DNA from: 21-14-0-10-47-8 sp966211795
GTDB taxonomy: Bacteria; Bdellovibrionota; Bdellovibrionia; Bdellovibrionales; Bdellovibrionaceae
Assembly: GCA_966211795.1 (NCBI GenBank)
Contig: CBIHNW010000010.1
Span: 1-64,000 of the forward strand
Length of the DNA: 64,000 nt
Direction: 5' to 3'
Shown here: positions 44,001 through 52,751 of the stretch, piece by piece
Layout of the letters: the number at the start of each line of letters is the position of its first letter
How positions within the stretch are numbered: the stretch's first letter is position 1
Made by a program: the position numbers and the translations under genes
The notes under the pieces: generated by a model
What the model saw: only the letters and a program-made list of their open reading frames with translations
Database searches by the model: none
Told to the model about the DNA's origin: nothing

Positions 44001-45123
44001 AGCGAGCATTGCGAATATAGAGACCCATCAAAAAATGGATTCTTTTAAAATAATAAAACCAATTCATGGCATAGCGAGAAAATCCGGCTTTACGAATTTG
44101 CGTCGGGATCAAATAAGGGATCTCGAAACTCAAAGGCATCAAGATTAGCAGCGGAACCAAAATCCATAAAATCGGCGCTGTTTCTTTGCTCGTATATCCA
44201 TAATGGAACCGCATCTGGCGAGTGAAGTAGTTAATCAAAATTAAATCTCGCCAAGAAATTTTACTTTCCCAGCCATTGCGCAAAATATCCCGAGAATTCG
44301 GATCTTTGGATTTTGTTTGTGACAGCCGGTCTCCGTACCATAACAGACCACCCCAAGTGGAATGGGTCATGCAAGTATCATATTGAATACCCAAATCCGC
44401 ACATATCTTTTTGTGAATTTCCAAACGATCCAAAGTCTCAATTTTAATCGCGACTACATTCGCGGTTTTCGGTGTGTACCTGTCGGTATCCAGAAAAATC
44501 GATTTCAGATAATCCAGGATTAAAAAATTCCCAGCCGATCGCGGATAATATTTCGAGTAATTCGTGATGCTAGACTGGAGGTTGGCTCTGGGATCTCTGG
44601 TCATCAAGATCAGCTGCGCCTCAGGAAAATCTTTGAGAAAGAATTCACACTCATCTTCAACGTGGGGGTGGTGCAAAAAAACTTTTAAAGTGCGCCAATC
44701 CCGCCCCAAACAAAGATGATAGGCTAAGCTAGTGGCCAGCAGAGCATTTCGCGAATTGAATTCAGTCAGATTTAAATAATCGATAACATATTTTTTGAAC
44801 TGCTCGAGTTCCAAATCCAGTGACTGATCGCGATTCGGCCCCATCTGATCCTTACGCTCTTGCAGATCATAGCGAGACTTGAGCTTCTCGATAAAATGGC
44901 CCACGAACTCGTCAGCGAAATCGACCAGATCGACCCTCTCGACTTTGTTACAAAGAGATTTTTGCCAAAAGTCATAGAACAGAAAAAATCCATTGAAGGT
45001 TAAAACCTCGGGATGGCCATCGAATAGACTCTGCAAAAAATCGCTGCCCGAACGGCCGTTGGCCAGAATTCCGCAGGTGCGCAAATTTGAAATTCGCTGG
45101 ACCATTTCTTTATTGATTTGCAT
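43978..45123 (-). CDS. Sulfotransferase
   Basis: A sulfotransferase-superfamily protein of about 381 residues. CGILANGRSGSDFLQSLFDGHPEV (residues 18-41) is the 5'-phosphosulfate loop and LILMTRDPRANLQSS is the 3'-phosphate site of the PAPS donor. A hydrophobic segment near the C-terminus (ILWILVPLLILMPLSF) may bind the membrane, where a lipid-linked glycan would be sulfated. Start ATG 45123 (MQINKEM) is used because it gives a normal N-terminus and a 14-bp overlap with the previous gene. The cysC-like gene on the facing strand would supply PAPS. Confidence 0.85.
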   Translation of the reverse strand: MQINKEMVQRISNLRTCGILANGRSGSDFLQSLFDGHPEVLTFNGFFLFYDFWQKSLCNKVERVDLVDFADEFVGHFIEKLKSRYDLQERKDQMGPNRDQSLDLELEQFKKYVIDYLNLTEFNSRNALLATSLAYHLCLGRDWRTLKVFLHHPHVEDECEFFLKDFPEAQLILMTRDPRANLQSSITNYSKYYPRSAGNFLILDYLKSIFLDTDRYTPKTANVVAIKIETLDRLEIHKKICADLGIQYDTCMTHSTWGGLLWYGDRLSQTKSKDPNSRDILRNGWESKISWRDLILINYFTRQMRFHYGYTSKETAPILWILVPLLILMPLSFEIPYLIPTQIRKAGFSRYAMNWFYYFKRIHFLMGLYIRNARFTSGKYY

Positions 45124-45673
45124 GAGCGGCCCTTCTTTTTTCAATTCGCTTTGCAGGGACTCCACCATACAGACCACCTGGTTCAGCGGTACCAGCCACG
45201 ACCGCACCGGCGGCAATCACACCGCCGCTACAGACCCGTGAATTTGGCAAAAGAATCACTCCCGACCCGATCCAGACTCCACTTTCGACGATGACGGGAA
45301 ACATTTCAGTCCGCATCCCATCAGACACGATGTGATTTGTGTTTTCGACTTTAAGCCATGGACCAATTTGACAAGCATTTCCGATCTGAACGGGGCCATT
45401 GCCTTCGATATATGCAAATTTATTGATGAACACACCGGATCCAATTTGCAGGTTTTTCAAATTCACGCAATAGAATGGAGATCGAATGTAGCAGCTTAGC
45501 AAGGGCACCCTGGCCCCACCGCATCTTAGCATCATATTTCGCAAAGGCATCAGCAGATAAAAATCCGGAATCAAATTAAAAATAAATAGCACCATGCGCG
45601 TTCGCAAAAGACGCCAATCATTTCTCGCGCCTTCTTTTAAAAATGAGGTGCCAGCTTGCCACATCTTGCTCAT
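45110..45673 (-). CDS. Hexapeptide-repeat acyltransferase
   Basis: About 187 residues of left-handed beta-helix type: imperfect [LIV]-G-x4 hexads between residues 75 and 165 (IGSGVFIN, IGNACQIG, ESGVWIGSGVILLPN, IAAGAVVAG) and GGVPAKRI at the end, as in WbbJ/MaoA-type O-acetyltransferases. The N-terminus has a hydrophobic stretch (VLFIFNLIPDFYLL). ATG 45673 follows AGGAAAA and overlaps the previous stop as ATGA. It probably O-acetylates a sugar of the same glycan that is sulfated. Confidence 0.88.
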   Translation of the reverse strand: MSKMWQAGTSFLKEGARNDWRLLRTRMVLFIFNLIPDFYLLMPLRNMMLRCGGARVPLLSCYIRSPFYCVNLKNLQIGSGVFINKFAYIEGNGPVQIGNACQIGPWLKVENTNHIVSDGMRTEMFPVIVESGVWIGSGVILLPNSRVCSGGVIAAGAVVAGTAEPGGLYGGVPAKRIEKRRAAHANQ

Positions 45674-47469
45674 ACATTTTCCTGACTCAAGCATCGCGAA
45701 ATTGCGGCCTCGAAAAAGTCAAAAGCTTGCTCGCGAGTTTGCAATTTCGTCATATAAATAAAATCATCAATCGATCGCCCTGGCTTAAATATTCTTCTCT
45801 TTTTAATGTTCTCGGCAAGCTCGTCGGAACTCTTGGCGACGTAGATAATGTCCAGATAAGGAGAATTTTCAAAAGATCCCAGCAATGCCTCTTCAGGATG
45901 ATAGGTGTAATAGTCTTTTCCCATCAGCAGAGCTTCGATGGTTGCACTGGAGATCGGACCGACGATCAGATCATAATTAACGGCGAGCTTCGGAAAGTCC
46001 GTATAACCAAAATACACCGGTATCTTGGTTTCATTGTGATAGATTTCTTGGCCTTTAATAAACATAGCCTTCAGCTGCGCTTCAATTCGCGCTTTGATCG
46101 CCAGTGACCTAAAACCCAGGGCCTGGCAGCAATCAATGACTTCAGTTAAAGACCTTGTCACAAAATCGACCTTTGAAATATCGCTATAGTCGACGGGCAG
46201 AATCAATACGCTTTGATATTTCAGATCGGATGTCAATATCCCATTCTTTTTGAAAAACTTTTGAAAATAAGGAAATGACGAAACAAATATATTTTCCATC
46301 GCAAATCCTTTGGCCTGGTATTTTGCGCGGTGAAATTCTGAAAAGACAAATGCCGAATCGTAAATTTTATTTTTTCCAGAGTAAAACGATTTCGGCAGCA
46401 AAGGATAGGTCAATCCATGGGGCATGATGGCCGTCGCAACTCCCAGATGACGGGCGGCCTGGGCCAGAGACAAATTTGTTTCGTGACTTTCAGCCGACAG
46501 CACAACCAAATCGGGTTTGATTCGGTCCAACTGAGCCTTGCAGCTATGGTAGTAGGCTAATAATCCAGCAAACGAAGGCACCAAGTAGCTTTTAATAACA
46601 AAGTCTAAAATAGCTTGGGATAGGTATTTTGGAGCCACCTTCCCACGATCAAATTCCAGCAACAGTTTAGCAATCTTCCTTTTATAAAAAAACTGGAGCG
46701 GATTCATAAAAATAAACATGTCCGCCTTGAAACTGATCGAACTTCGGGTCAGTGGAAAAATAAATTGAAGGCTCTCCGGTACTGCTTTGATCCGTACACG
46801 ACTGTTCACCCAATCGTCAATTTTTCCTGCGCTAACCATGACCACACGCTTGCGAGTTTTGAAAAAACCAAATAGGAGCTGCCCCAGAAAGACGTATATA
46901 TTTCTAAGAAGAAATTTCAAGTTTTTGCTGAATTCAAAATAGACTTTCATCCCCGCTGACTTAAATACAATTGTAGGCGTCGGAACAAAACTTGACTCCG
47001 TATCCCGCAGGTCCAATTTCTTCAATTGCAAACGATTCACGACTTCGCTCTGAATAACTGCATCCAGAAAAGGATCGGGGGTCGCGGTTAAATAAATAGT
47101 TTCGAATTCGCTGATAAGCCGTCGAACCAGACGCTGGGACTTCAAGGCCAGGCACAAAATATGGTAGAGATAGGCACAATAACACCGACCCAAAGAGATC
47201 CCATCGATTTGGGTTAGGTCCTTTCCGGTAGAATCTAAATACCAAGTTTCTAATATTTCAGATGCCTGCTGATCGATGACTTTCAAATCCTGTGGAGAGA
47301 GATGACTGTCCAGATAGAAAAAAGTTTTGACGGGCAAGTCTCGCAAATCCGCCGAGCTCACATCGGCCGTTAGAAAGCAGACCTCAGATTTCTCAACCAG
47401 CGCTGGATCCAAACGATGAATTTGCACAAGTTCTCGGGACGAGTGGATCAGAAGGACAGAGGCCTTCAT
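45670..47469 (-). CDS. Large GT-B-like protein of unknown specificity
   Basis: A 599-residue cytoplasmic protein that I cannot place in a named family. The C-terminal half has VVLSAESHETNLSLAQAARHLGV followed by MPHGLTYPLLPKSF, SVLILPVDYSD, and IVGPISSATIEALLMGKDYYTY, a pattern seen in capsule-type and CDP-glycerol-type transferases. A hydrophobic stretch at residues 185-200 may be membrane-associated. It overlaps both neighbours by 4 bp (ATGA). A glycosyl- or phosphoglycosyltransferase is inferred from context. Confidence 0.65.
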   Translation of the reverse strand: MKASVLLIHSSRELVQIHRLDPALVEKSEVCFLTADVSSADLRDLPVKTFFYLDSHLSPQDLKVIDQQASEILETWYLDSTGKDLTQIDGISLGRCYCAYLYHILCLALKSQRLVRRLISEFETIYLTATPDPFLDAVIQSEVVNRLQLKKLDLRDTESSFVPTPTIVFKSAGMKVYFEFSKNLKFLLRNIYVFLGQLLFGFFKTRKRVVMVSAGKIDDWVNSRVRIKAVPESLQFIFPLTRSSISFKADMFIFMNPLQFFYKRKIAKLLLEFDRGKVAPKYLSQAILDFVIKSYLVPSFAGLLAYYHSCKAQLDRIKPDLVVLSAESHETNLSLAQAARHLGVATAIMPHGLTYPLLPKSFYSGKNKIYDSAFVFSEFHRAKYQAKGFAMENIFVSSFPYFQKFFKKNGILTSDLKYQSVLILPVDYSDISKVDFVTRSLTEVIDCCQALGFRSLAIKARIEAQLKAMFIKGQEIYHNETKIPVYFGYTDFPKLAVNYDLIVGPISSATIEALLMGKDYYTYHPEEALLGSFENSPYLDIIYVAKSSDELAENIKKRRIFKPGRSIDDFIYMTKLQTREQAFDFFEAAISRCLSQENV

Positions 47470-49148
47470 GAATGGGCCTTGTCCATCTTGAAAATTTCGT
47501 CGGCTTCTTCGACCGTTGTCATGCGATGGGCGATGATGATAACGGTCATGTCCCGACGGTTTTTCAATTCGTGAATGGTCTGTTTGATAAAATCTTCAGA
47601 CTGCGAATCCAAGGCGCTCGTGGCTTCGTCCAAGATCAACAAACGCGGTTTTTTGATCAAAGCTCGAGCGAGAGCAATCCTTTGTTTCTGGCCTCCCGAT
47701 AACTTCGACCCACGATCACCCACGACGGTATCGTAGCCATGCTCAAGCTTTTTGATAAAATCGTGGGCATGAGCCATTTGACAAGCCTGCTCCACATCCT
47801 GATCGCTGGCACCTGGGGCCCCTAACAAAATATTGTTTCGGATTGTATCGTGAAACAAAAAGGTCTCCTGCGAAACATAGGAAACCTGTTGGCGCCAATC
47901 ATTCAATGACAGTTCCCGCAAAGCAACGCCATCGATTTCGATAGAGCCTGACTGAATCTCATAAAGGCGTAAAATCAAATCAACCAAAGTTGTTTTACCG
48001 CCACCGGAGGGCCCAATAATCGCTAGAGTTTTGCCAAATGGGATCTTCCAACTAATGTTTTCCAGCAATGGCAGCGCGGCCGAATGACGATACTGAATAT
48101 TTTTAAGTTCGATTGAATTTTGAAAGATAACTTTTTTATCTCCACCCAAATCTTCATGTTCTTGAACACATTGTTTTTCGATGCTCTCGAGAGTCTCTAG
48201 CGCAGACAGGTTGGCATTAATATCGTTTTTGATTCCTGCCAGACTAGTCAAAGTCGGCAAGAGACGAACAAATGCCAGCAGGAACACGATCAGCTCAGGA
48301 AAGCTGATCGACAAGGAAACGCTCATGTAAAGAAGGATCGAAAGAACTAAAACCCCGATTGGATGAGAAAAGATTGCTGCCAAATTCGAGTTGAAAGCCA
48401 TCATTGCCCAATTGTCTCGAAAACTGCGCGATAACGTTTCGAATTTTTTCACGCTTTCATCGGCAAAGGCGCTGGCTTTGATGTATTTGATCCCAGCTAA
48501 CGTTTCATTGATCAGACTTTGAATTTCTTCGTTCAGATAGCTCCAGCGCGCTCCATATTTTGTGGCCTTTAGATTGATAATTCTCAGTGGTGCGAGACAA
48601 ATCAAACCGACAGCACCCGCCAATATTGCAAGCTTCGCCGAAATCTTCAGCGCAATGGCTAAATACAGAAGCACCGTGATGAATGACGAAATCCAGCTCG
48701 CGACCTGAACAAAGACATTTGAGGTCCGCGCAATTTCAATCGTCAGCCCATTGATAAATCTGCCCTGCTTTTCACGATGGAAAAGCGAAATTCTGGAGCC
48801 TATCAAGTGCGAGAAAAGACGGTCTTGAACCATGTTCATATAATCGGATGCGATTTGTGTGGAAAAATATTTTGCCAGCATCGCAATCAACGTCTTGCCA
48901 ACAAAAGCGACATTCAAAAGAATTAGAATGTTCATCAAGTTGGGTTCGACGCCCAACCAGGATACCGCCTGATCAACATATTGTCCGATACTGGAGGTCG
49001 TAGTGTCTTGATGAATGATTTTTTGAAAAACGGGAAGAACCAATGATATTCCAAACCCTTCTAGGATGTTGGAAACAAGAATCAGGACGACCAACAAAGC
49101 GATCTTTCTTTCCTGATTTTTGGCAATTTTTTTAGTCAGCAAAAGCAT
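47466..49148 (-). CDS. ABC transporter, fused permease-ATPase (MsbA/PglK type)
   Basis: This 560-residue half-transporter has six membrane helices in residues 1-300, then an ATPase with Walker A GPSGGGKTTLVDLILR, signature LSGGQKQRIALARAL and Walker B LLILDEATSALD, plus the switch His in IIAHRM. PglK and MsbA relatives flip lipid-linked oligosaccharides or lipid A. Here it sits in an operon of glycan-modifying genes, so export of a lipid-linked, sulfated or acetylated glycan is likely. This would be a second export route beside the Wzx at 31675. Confidence 0.93.
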   Translation of the reverse strand: MLLLTKKIAKNQERKIALLVVLILVSNILEGFGISLVLPVFQKIIHQDTTTSSIGQYVDQAVSWLGVEPNLMNILILLNVAFVGKTLIAMLAKYFSTQIASDYMNMVQDRLFSHLIGSRISLFHREKQGRFINGLTIEIARTSNVFVQVASWISSFITVLLYLAIALKISAKLAILAGAVGLICLAPLRIINLKATKYGARWSYLNEEIQSLINETLAGIKYIKASAFADESVKKFETLSRSFRDNWAMMAFNSNLAAIFSHPIGVLVLSILLYMSVSLSISFPELIVFLLAFVRLLPTLTSLAGIKNDINANLSALETLESIEKQCVQEHEDLGGDKKVIFQNSIELKNIQYRHSAALPLLENISWKIPFGKTLAIIGPSGGGKTTLVDLILRLYEIQSGSIEIDGVALRELSLNDWRQQVSYVSQETFLFHDTIRNNILLGAPGASDQDVEQACQMAHAHDFIKKLEHGYDTVVGDRGSKLSGGQKQRIALARALIKKPRLLILDEATSALDSQSEDFIKQTIHELKNRRDMTVIIIAHRMTTVEEADEIFKMDKAHS

Positions 49149-49165
49149 CCGGTCAACTGTCTTTC

Positions 49166-49924
49166 TTAAAATGTCTCTTCAAGCGAAACAAGGTAGCTAT
49201 CAAATCGAGCCGCGTGCTGCGGAGGCAGAGCTTTACCTGAATGGCTGCTATCAAAAAAAATCAACTCGACGTGCGGGCAATCCGTGGCCATAACTTGCAA
49301 GTTCACAGGCTCATTTTCGAAAAAATAAGCATGCGAATAATCCTTTTGCTTTGCGTGCAAAAACCAATCGGCCTTAAATCTGGCGTCATTTAAACCTTTT
49401 TCTTTTTTTAGAAGCAGCTGTGCACGCTCTTGGGCCACCGGAAAATTCCAGCGTTTGAGCGTCTTCAACGACCCTTCACCCATACGCGGGATATCTCGCC
49501 CCGTCAGGTAGACGACATCCGCACCAGCCTGCCAAATTTTTTGCACGAACTCGACTGCCCCATCATAAGGGCGATCATATTCGAGATATTCGTTCGAAAA
49601 ATATTTCTCATACCAAAAGTCATGCAACAGATCGTACAACTCGGCGGAATCTTCTTGCCCCAGTAGACCAACCCTCTCCAAAGGACCATCAATGGCCCAG
49701 TCCGTCTTTGAGAAGCGAACTTCTTTCAGTTTTTCAAGGTGATGTGAAAACTGCGCATGTGTTTGTGGCAGGCTCGTAAAATCCTGAATCACTTTTTGAT
49801 GTCGGTGGCTGACATCAAAAAGGGTTGCATCCAGATCGAAAGCAAGCAAACAGGACATTCCAGATTTTTGAATAGATCGCACGTGACGATAGATTCGCTG
49901 AAGCAACCGAGCATTTTCTGACAT
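49166..49924 (-). CDS. HAD-superfamily hydrolase
   Basis: A 252-residue haloacid-dehalogenase-like protein: LAFDLDATLFDVS with nucleophile Asp30 and Asp32, VVYLTGRDIPRMGEGSLKTLKRW (motif II, Thr) and later FFENEPVNL (acidic motif). The family removes phosphate from small substrates. It heads the operon that continues with the ABC transporter (17 bp gap). Its substrate is unknown; it may act on a sugar phosphate intermediate. ATG 49924 follows AAGGATG. Confidence 0.85.
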   Translation of the reverse strand: MSENARLLQRIYRHVRSIQKSGMSCLLAFDLDATLFDVSHRHQKVIQDFTSLPQTHAQFSHHLEKLKEVRFSKTDWAIDGPLERVGLLGQEDSAELYDLLHDFWYEKYFSNEYLEYDRPYDGAVEFVQKIWQAGADVVYLTGRDIPRMGEGSLKTLKRWNFPVAQERAQLLLKKEKGLNDARFKADWFLHAKQKDYSHAYFFENEPVNLQVMATDCPHVELIFFDSSHSGKALPPQHAARFDSYLVSLEETF

Positions 49925-50044
49925 AGAGAATCATCCTTGCCAATGCAGCCCTTGCTTGTAAAGGCTTTTCTGGGGTCTAACACGTCGAAGTACCTAAAAT
50001 GGCTCGATATTTCTTTCCAAATTCACTCCAGGCCCATAGGATAA

Positions 50045-51160
50045 ATGTCTCTTGGCAAGCTGAGAAAATGGATATGGCATATGGATATCAAATTCAACAC
50101 AGAAAATAGCAGCGGTTTCTGGCGTGGCTGGAATTCATACAACGACGAGCATGCTTCGAGCTTTCGATATCTTGAAAACTTCGTTCAGTACATGAAGCTT
50201 TATAGCCCCTATCTGATCAAGGACCTCAGCTTCCTGGTTCTGGAAAATGGTCGCACCACTGGAATCTGTTTTTTACCTATTGAAGAAATCAATGGTATCA
50301 AAAGCATCACTCTTGGAGGTGGTTTTACTGTTGGACCGACGTCAGCAAATTTGAAAACCGAAAAGCTGATCTTTCAAAAAATCGAGGAGATCGCAGCACA
50401 AGAAAATATCCAAATGATCAAATTTTATTCCGAGCCCTTGGTCGACGTGCAAACAGATAACTACAATAAATTTCGTCGTTATGGATATCTCGATGCCTCG
50501 TCGACAGATCAAATTCTGTGTCTGAAGCCCGAAGTTGCCCAGCTCTGGACCAATTTGCGCAAAAGCTACAAGGCCATGATTAATAGCACTTTGAAAAATC
50601 CTGATTTTCAAATGGTCTTTATTGATCAAAACAACGCTGATTATTCGGTCAATGAAAACTACCGCTTGACCCATATCAAGGCCGCCGGACGCGAGACCAG
50701 GCCCAAATCATCTTTCGATGCGCAGTTTGAAATGCTCAAAAATGGTCACGGCTTAATTGCAGGCTTAAAATATAAAAACCGATTTATCGCTTTCAATTAT
50801 TTCTTATTCCATAAGAAAACCGCAGTTTATTTTAGCTCGGCTGATGATCCCGAATATGCTGAACAAAAATTTGCATACAATCACGTAACCCTATGGTCTT
50901 CATTTGAACGATTGAAGAGCCTGGGCTGCGACTATCTCCAAATGAGCCCGCCAGCCTCATCTCACAGGGTGGAAAGTTTTTTGGACTATTCAGATTCCAA
51001 GCAATTGGACATTTCATTTTTCAAAAGAGGCATGGGCGCTGAGCAAAAACCTTTTAATCGAGGTATCCGATACTATAACCGTGATCTATTTCTAAAGGAT
51101 CTCGAGCAGTTTAAAGAAAAGGTTCTGGAAAATCATTTCGGGATGGATCCGAAAACTTAA
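50045..51160 (+). CDS. FemAB/GNAT-like protein (Acetyltransf_6 type)
   Basis: A 371-residue protein with two GNAT-like halves as in FemAB and PEP-CTERM-associated proteins. The segment LWTNLRKSYKAMINSTLKN is the typical lysine-rich turn of the family, followed by KNGHGLIAGLKYKNRFIAFNYFLFHKKTAVYFSSADDPEYA and the YLQMSPPASSHR strand. It probably transfers an amino acid or acyl group to an amino sugar. ATG 50045 follows AGGAT. It is convergent with legI, sharing a TTAA stop overlap at 51157-51160. Confidence 0.8.
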   Translation: MSLGKLRKWIWHMDIKFNTENSSGFWRGWNSYNDEHASSFRYLENFVQYMKLYSPYLIKDLSFLVLENGRTTGICFLPIEEINGIKSITLGGGFTVGPTSANLKTEKLIFQKIEEIAAQENIQMIKFYSEPLVDVQTDNYNKFRRYGYLDASSTDQILCLKPEVAQLWTNLRKSYKAMINSTLKNPDFQMVFIDQNNADYSVNENYRLTHIKAAGRETRPKSSFDAQFEMLKNGHGLIAGLKYKNRFIAFNYFLFHKKTAVYFSSADDPEYAEQKFAYNHVTLWSSFERLKSLGCDYLQMSPPASSHRVESFLDYSDSKQLDISFFKRGMGAEQKPFNRGIRYYNRDLFLKDLEQFKEKVLENHFGMDPKT

Positions 51161-52173
51161 ATCTTTTCGTCGATCAAATCCCCTGCCGAATATGCTTTTT
51201 GGGCTTTGCTATTGAGAACTTGATTCCACAGCATTGGACTCATCCCTGTTCCTGGCCGCGAGCAAGTCATATTCCCGCTTGTCAAAAGATCGCCTGGCTG
51301 GATATCGGTTTTCGCGACGATGGATTTGCGAACAATCCCGCGATTTTTCAACTCGCTCTGGGTCGCCTTCTTTTCCGATACCCCTAAAGCAACTTCAATA
51401 TTTCGGATGGCCTCAACCATCGCCTTCAACTCAACGGGCTCCAAAGAAGCTTTGTGATCTGGCCCTGGCAATTCACGATTTAAGGTGAAATGTTTTTCGA
51501 TCACCGAGGCACCCAAAGCCACTGCCGCGATGGATACTTCGATTCCCATGGTGTGGTCCGAATAACCCACCTGCACGCCCAAGTCTTTACCCATTTGAAC
51601 CATGGCTCGTAAATTGACATCCGACATCGGCGTTGGATATTCGGTATTGCAATGTAATACGCTTAACTTGTTCTTGGTAAGCCCAGCTTCGCACAAGGCA
51701 TTCACTGCTGCTTCGACCTCGAGAATGTCAGCCATTCCAGTCGATAAGATCACCGGATCATTTTGTTGAGCGATAATTTTTAAATAAGGTAAATTTGTAA
51801 TTTCCCCACTGGGAATTTTCCAAAGGCCCATTTTCAATCCGCGCAGAAACTCAAGACTTTCCAAATCAAATGCCGTCGATAGAAATCGAATGTTTCTCGT
51901 TTTACAGTGCTCAATGACTGCAAAATGATCTTCAAAGCTCAGTTCCAATTTTTTTAACATTTCAAATTGGGATTCTTCTTGTCCAATATTTTTTTTTTGG
52001 TAATCCGCCATTTTGGCTGTTTTGGTTGTAAGGTTCTCAGACTTAAACGTCTGGAATTTAACAATATCTGCGCCAGCGGCGGCTGCGATATCAACCAATT
52101 GCAGAGCTCTTTCCAGACTTCCATTATGGTTGACTCCAGCCTCGGCAATAATCAAAGTTTTCGAATTCTTCAT
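51157..52173 (-). CDS. legI: N,N'-diacetyllegionaminate (NeuB-family) synthase
   Basis: This 338-residue protein condenses a 6-carbon ManNAc-like sugar with PEP. The NeuB barrel shows IIAEAGVNHNGSLERAL, ADIVKFQTFKSENLTTK, LSTAFDLESLEFL, LHCNTEYPTP and EKHFTLNRELPGPDHKASLEP; the SAF domain at the end has RKSIVAKTDIQPGD. The details (AEAGVNHNG, TEYPTP, PGPDHKASL) distinguish it from pseI at 28356 and fit LegI/NeuB. With legB and legC next to it, legionaminic acid is the likely product. It overlaps neuD-like by 4 bp. Confidence 0.92.
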   Translation of the reverse strand: MKNSKTLIIAEAGVNHNGSLERALQLVDIAAAAGADIVKFQTFKSENLTTKTAKMADYQKKNIGQEESQFEMLKKLELSFEDHFAVIEHCKTRNIRFLSTAFDLESLEFLRGLKMGLWKIPSGEITNLPYLKIIAQQNDPVILSTGMADILEVEAAVNALCEAGLTKNKLSVLHCNTEYPTPMSDVNLRAMVQMGKDLGVQVGYSDHTMGIEVSIAAVALGASVIEKHFTLNRELPGPDHKASLEPVELKAMVEAIRNIEVALGVSEKKATQSELKNRGIVRKSIVAKTDIQPGDLLTSGNMTCSRPGTGMSPMLWNQVLNSKAQKAYSAGDLIDEKI

Positions 52174-52751
52174 TGATGAAATTTTCCTGCTCCTAAAATA
52201 GTTCGTGCTGGAGCATGAAAGGTCTCGCGCAACACAGCATTACTTCCAACAAAACTGCCTTCACCTAGCTCACATCCACCGTTCATAATCGCACCAGTTG
52301 AAATATGGCAATGAGCAGAAATCTGAGAGTCATGTTCAATTAGCGCTTTTGTATTGATAATACAGTTTTCACCAATTCTTACATTAGCATTGACCAAAGC
52401 ATCGTGCATGATGATGCATCCTTCTGCAATTTGCGCGTGTGAAGATACATAGGCCCTTGGCGAAATCACGGTCGCGATTTGAGCTCCCAGTTCTTTCAGC
52501 AGAGCAAATTTTCGCATTCGTAAATCTGGACTTTTAATTTGCCCTAGTGTGATCAGAAAAAAACGGTCCGGCTCTATCGCGATTTTGATTTCTTCATCCG
52601 TTCCCAAAACCGGATAACCTAAAATTCGGCTGCCAACTTTATTGGACAGATCAAAAATTCCACCTATTTCAAATTTTCCCGTCTGTTCAATCACGTCGAT
52701 ACAAGATATGCAGTGACCGCCACCGCCTACAAGAAATAATTGCTTCTTCAT
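52170..52751 (-). CDS. NeuD/PglD-type acetyltransferase
   Basis: A 193-residue sugar O- or N-acetyltransferase with an N-terminal Rossmann-like domain (LFLVGGGGHCISCIDVIEQTG) and a C-terminal left-handed beta-helix (EGCIIMHDALVNANVRIGENCIINTKALIEHDSQI, conserved His near 140). In this context it is either the N-acetyltransferase LegH of the legionaminic acid pathway or a NeuD-type O-acetyltransferase; position between legC and legI favours LegH. It overlaps both neighbours by 4 bp. Confidence 0.88.
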   Translation of the reverse strand: MKKQLFLVGGGGHCISCIDVIEQTGKFEIGGIFDLSNKVGSRILGYPVLGTDEEIKIAIEPDRFFLITLGQIKSPDLRMRKFALLKELGAQIATVISPRAYVSSHAQIAEGCIIMHDALVNANVRIGENCIINTKALIEHDSQISAHCHISTGAIMNGGCELGEGSFVGSNAVLRETFHAPARTILGAGKFHQ

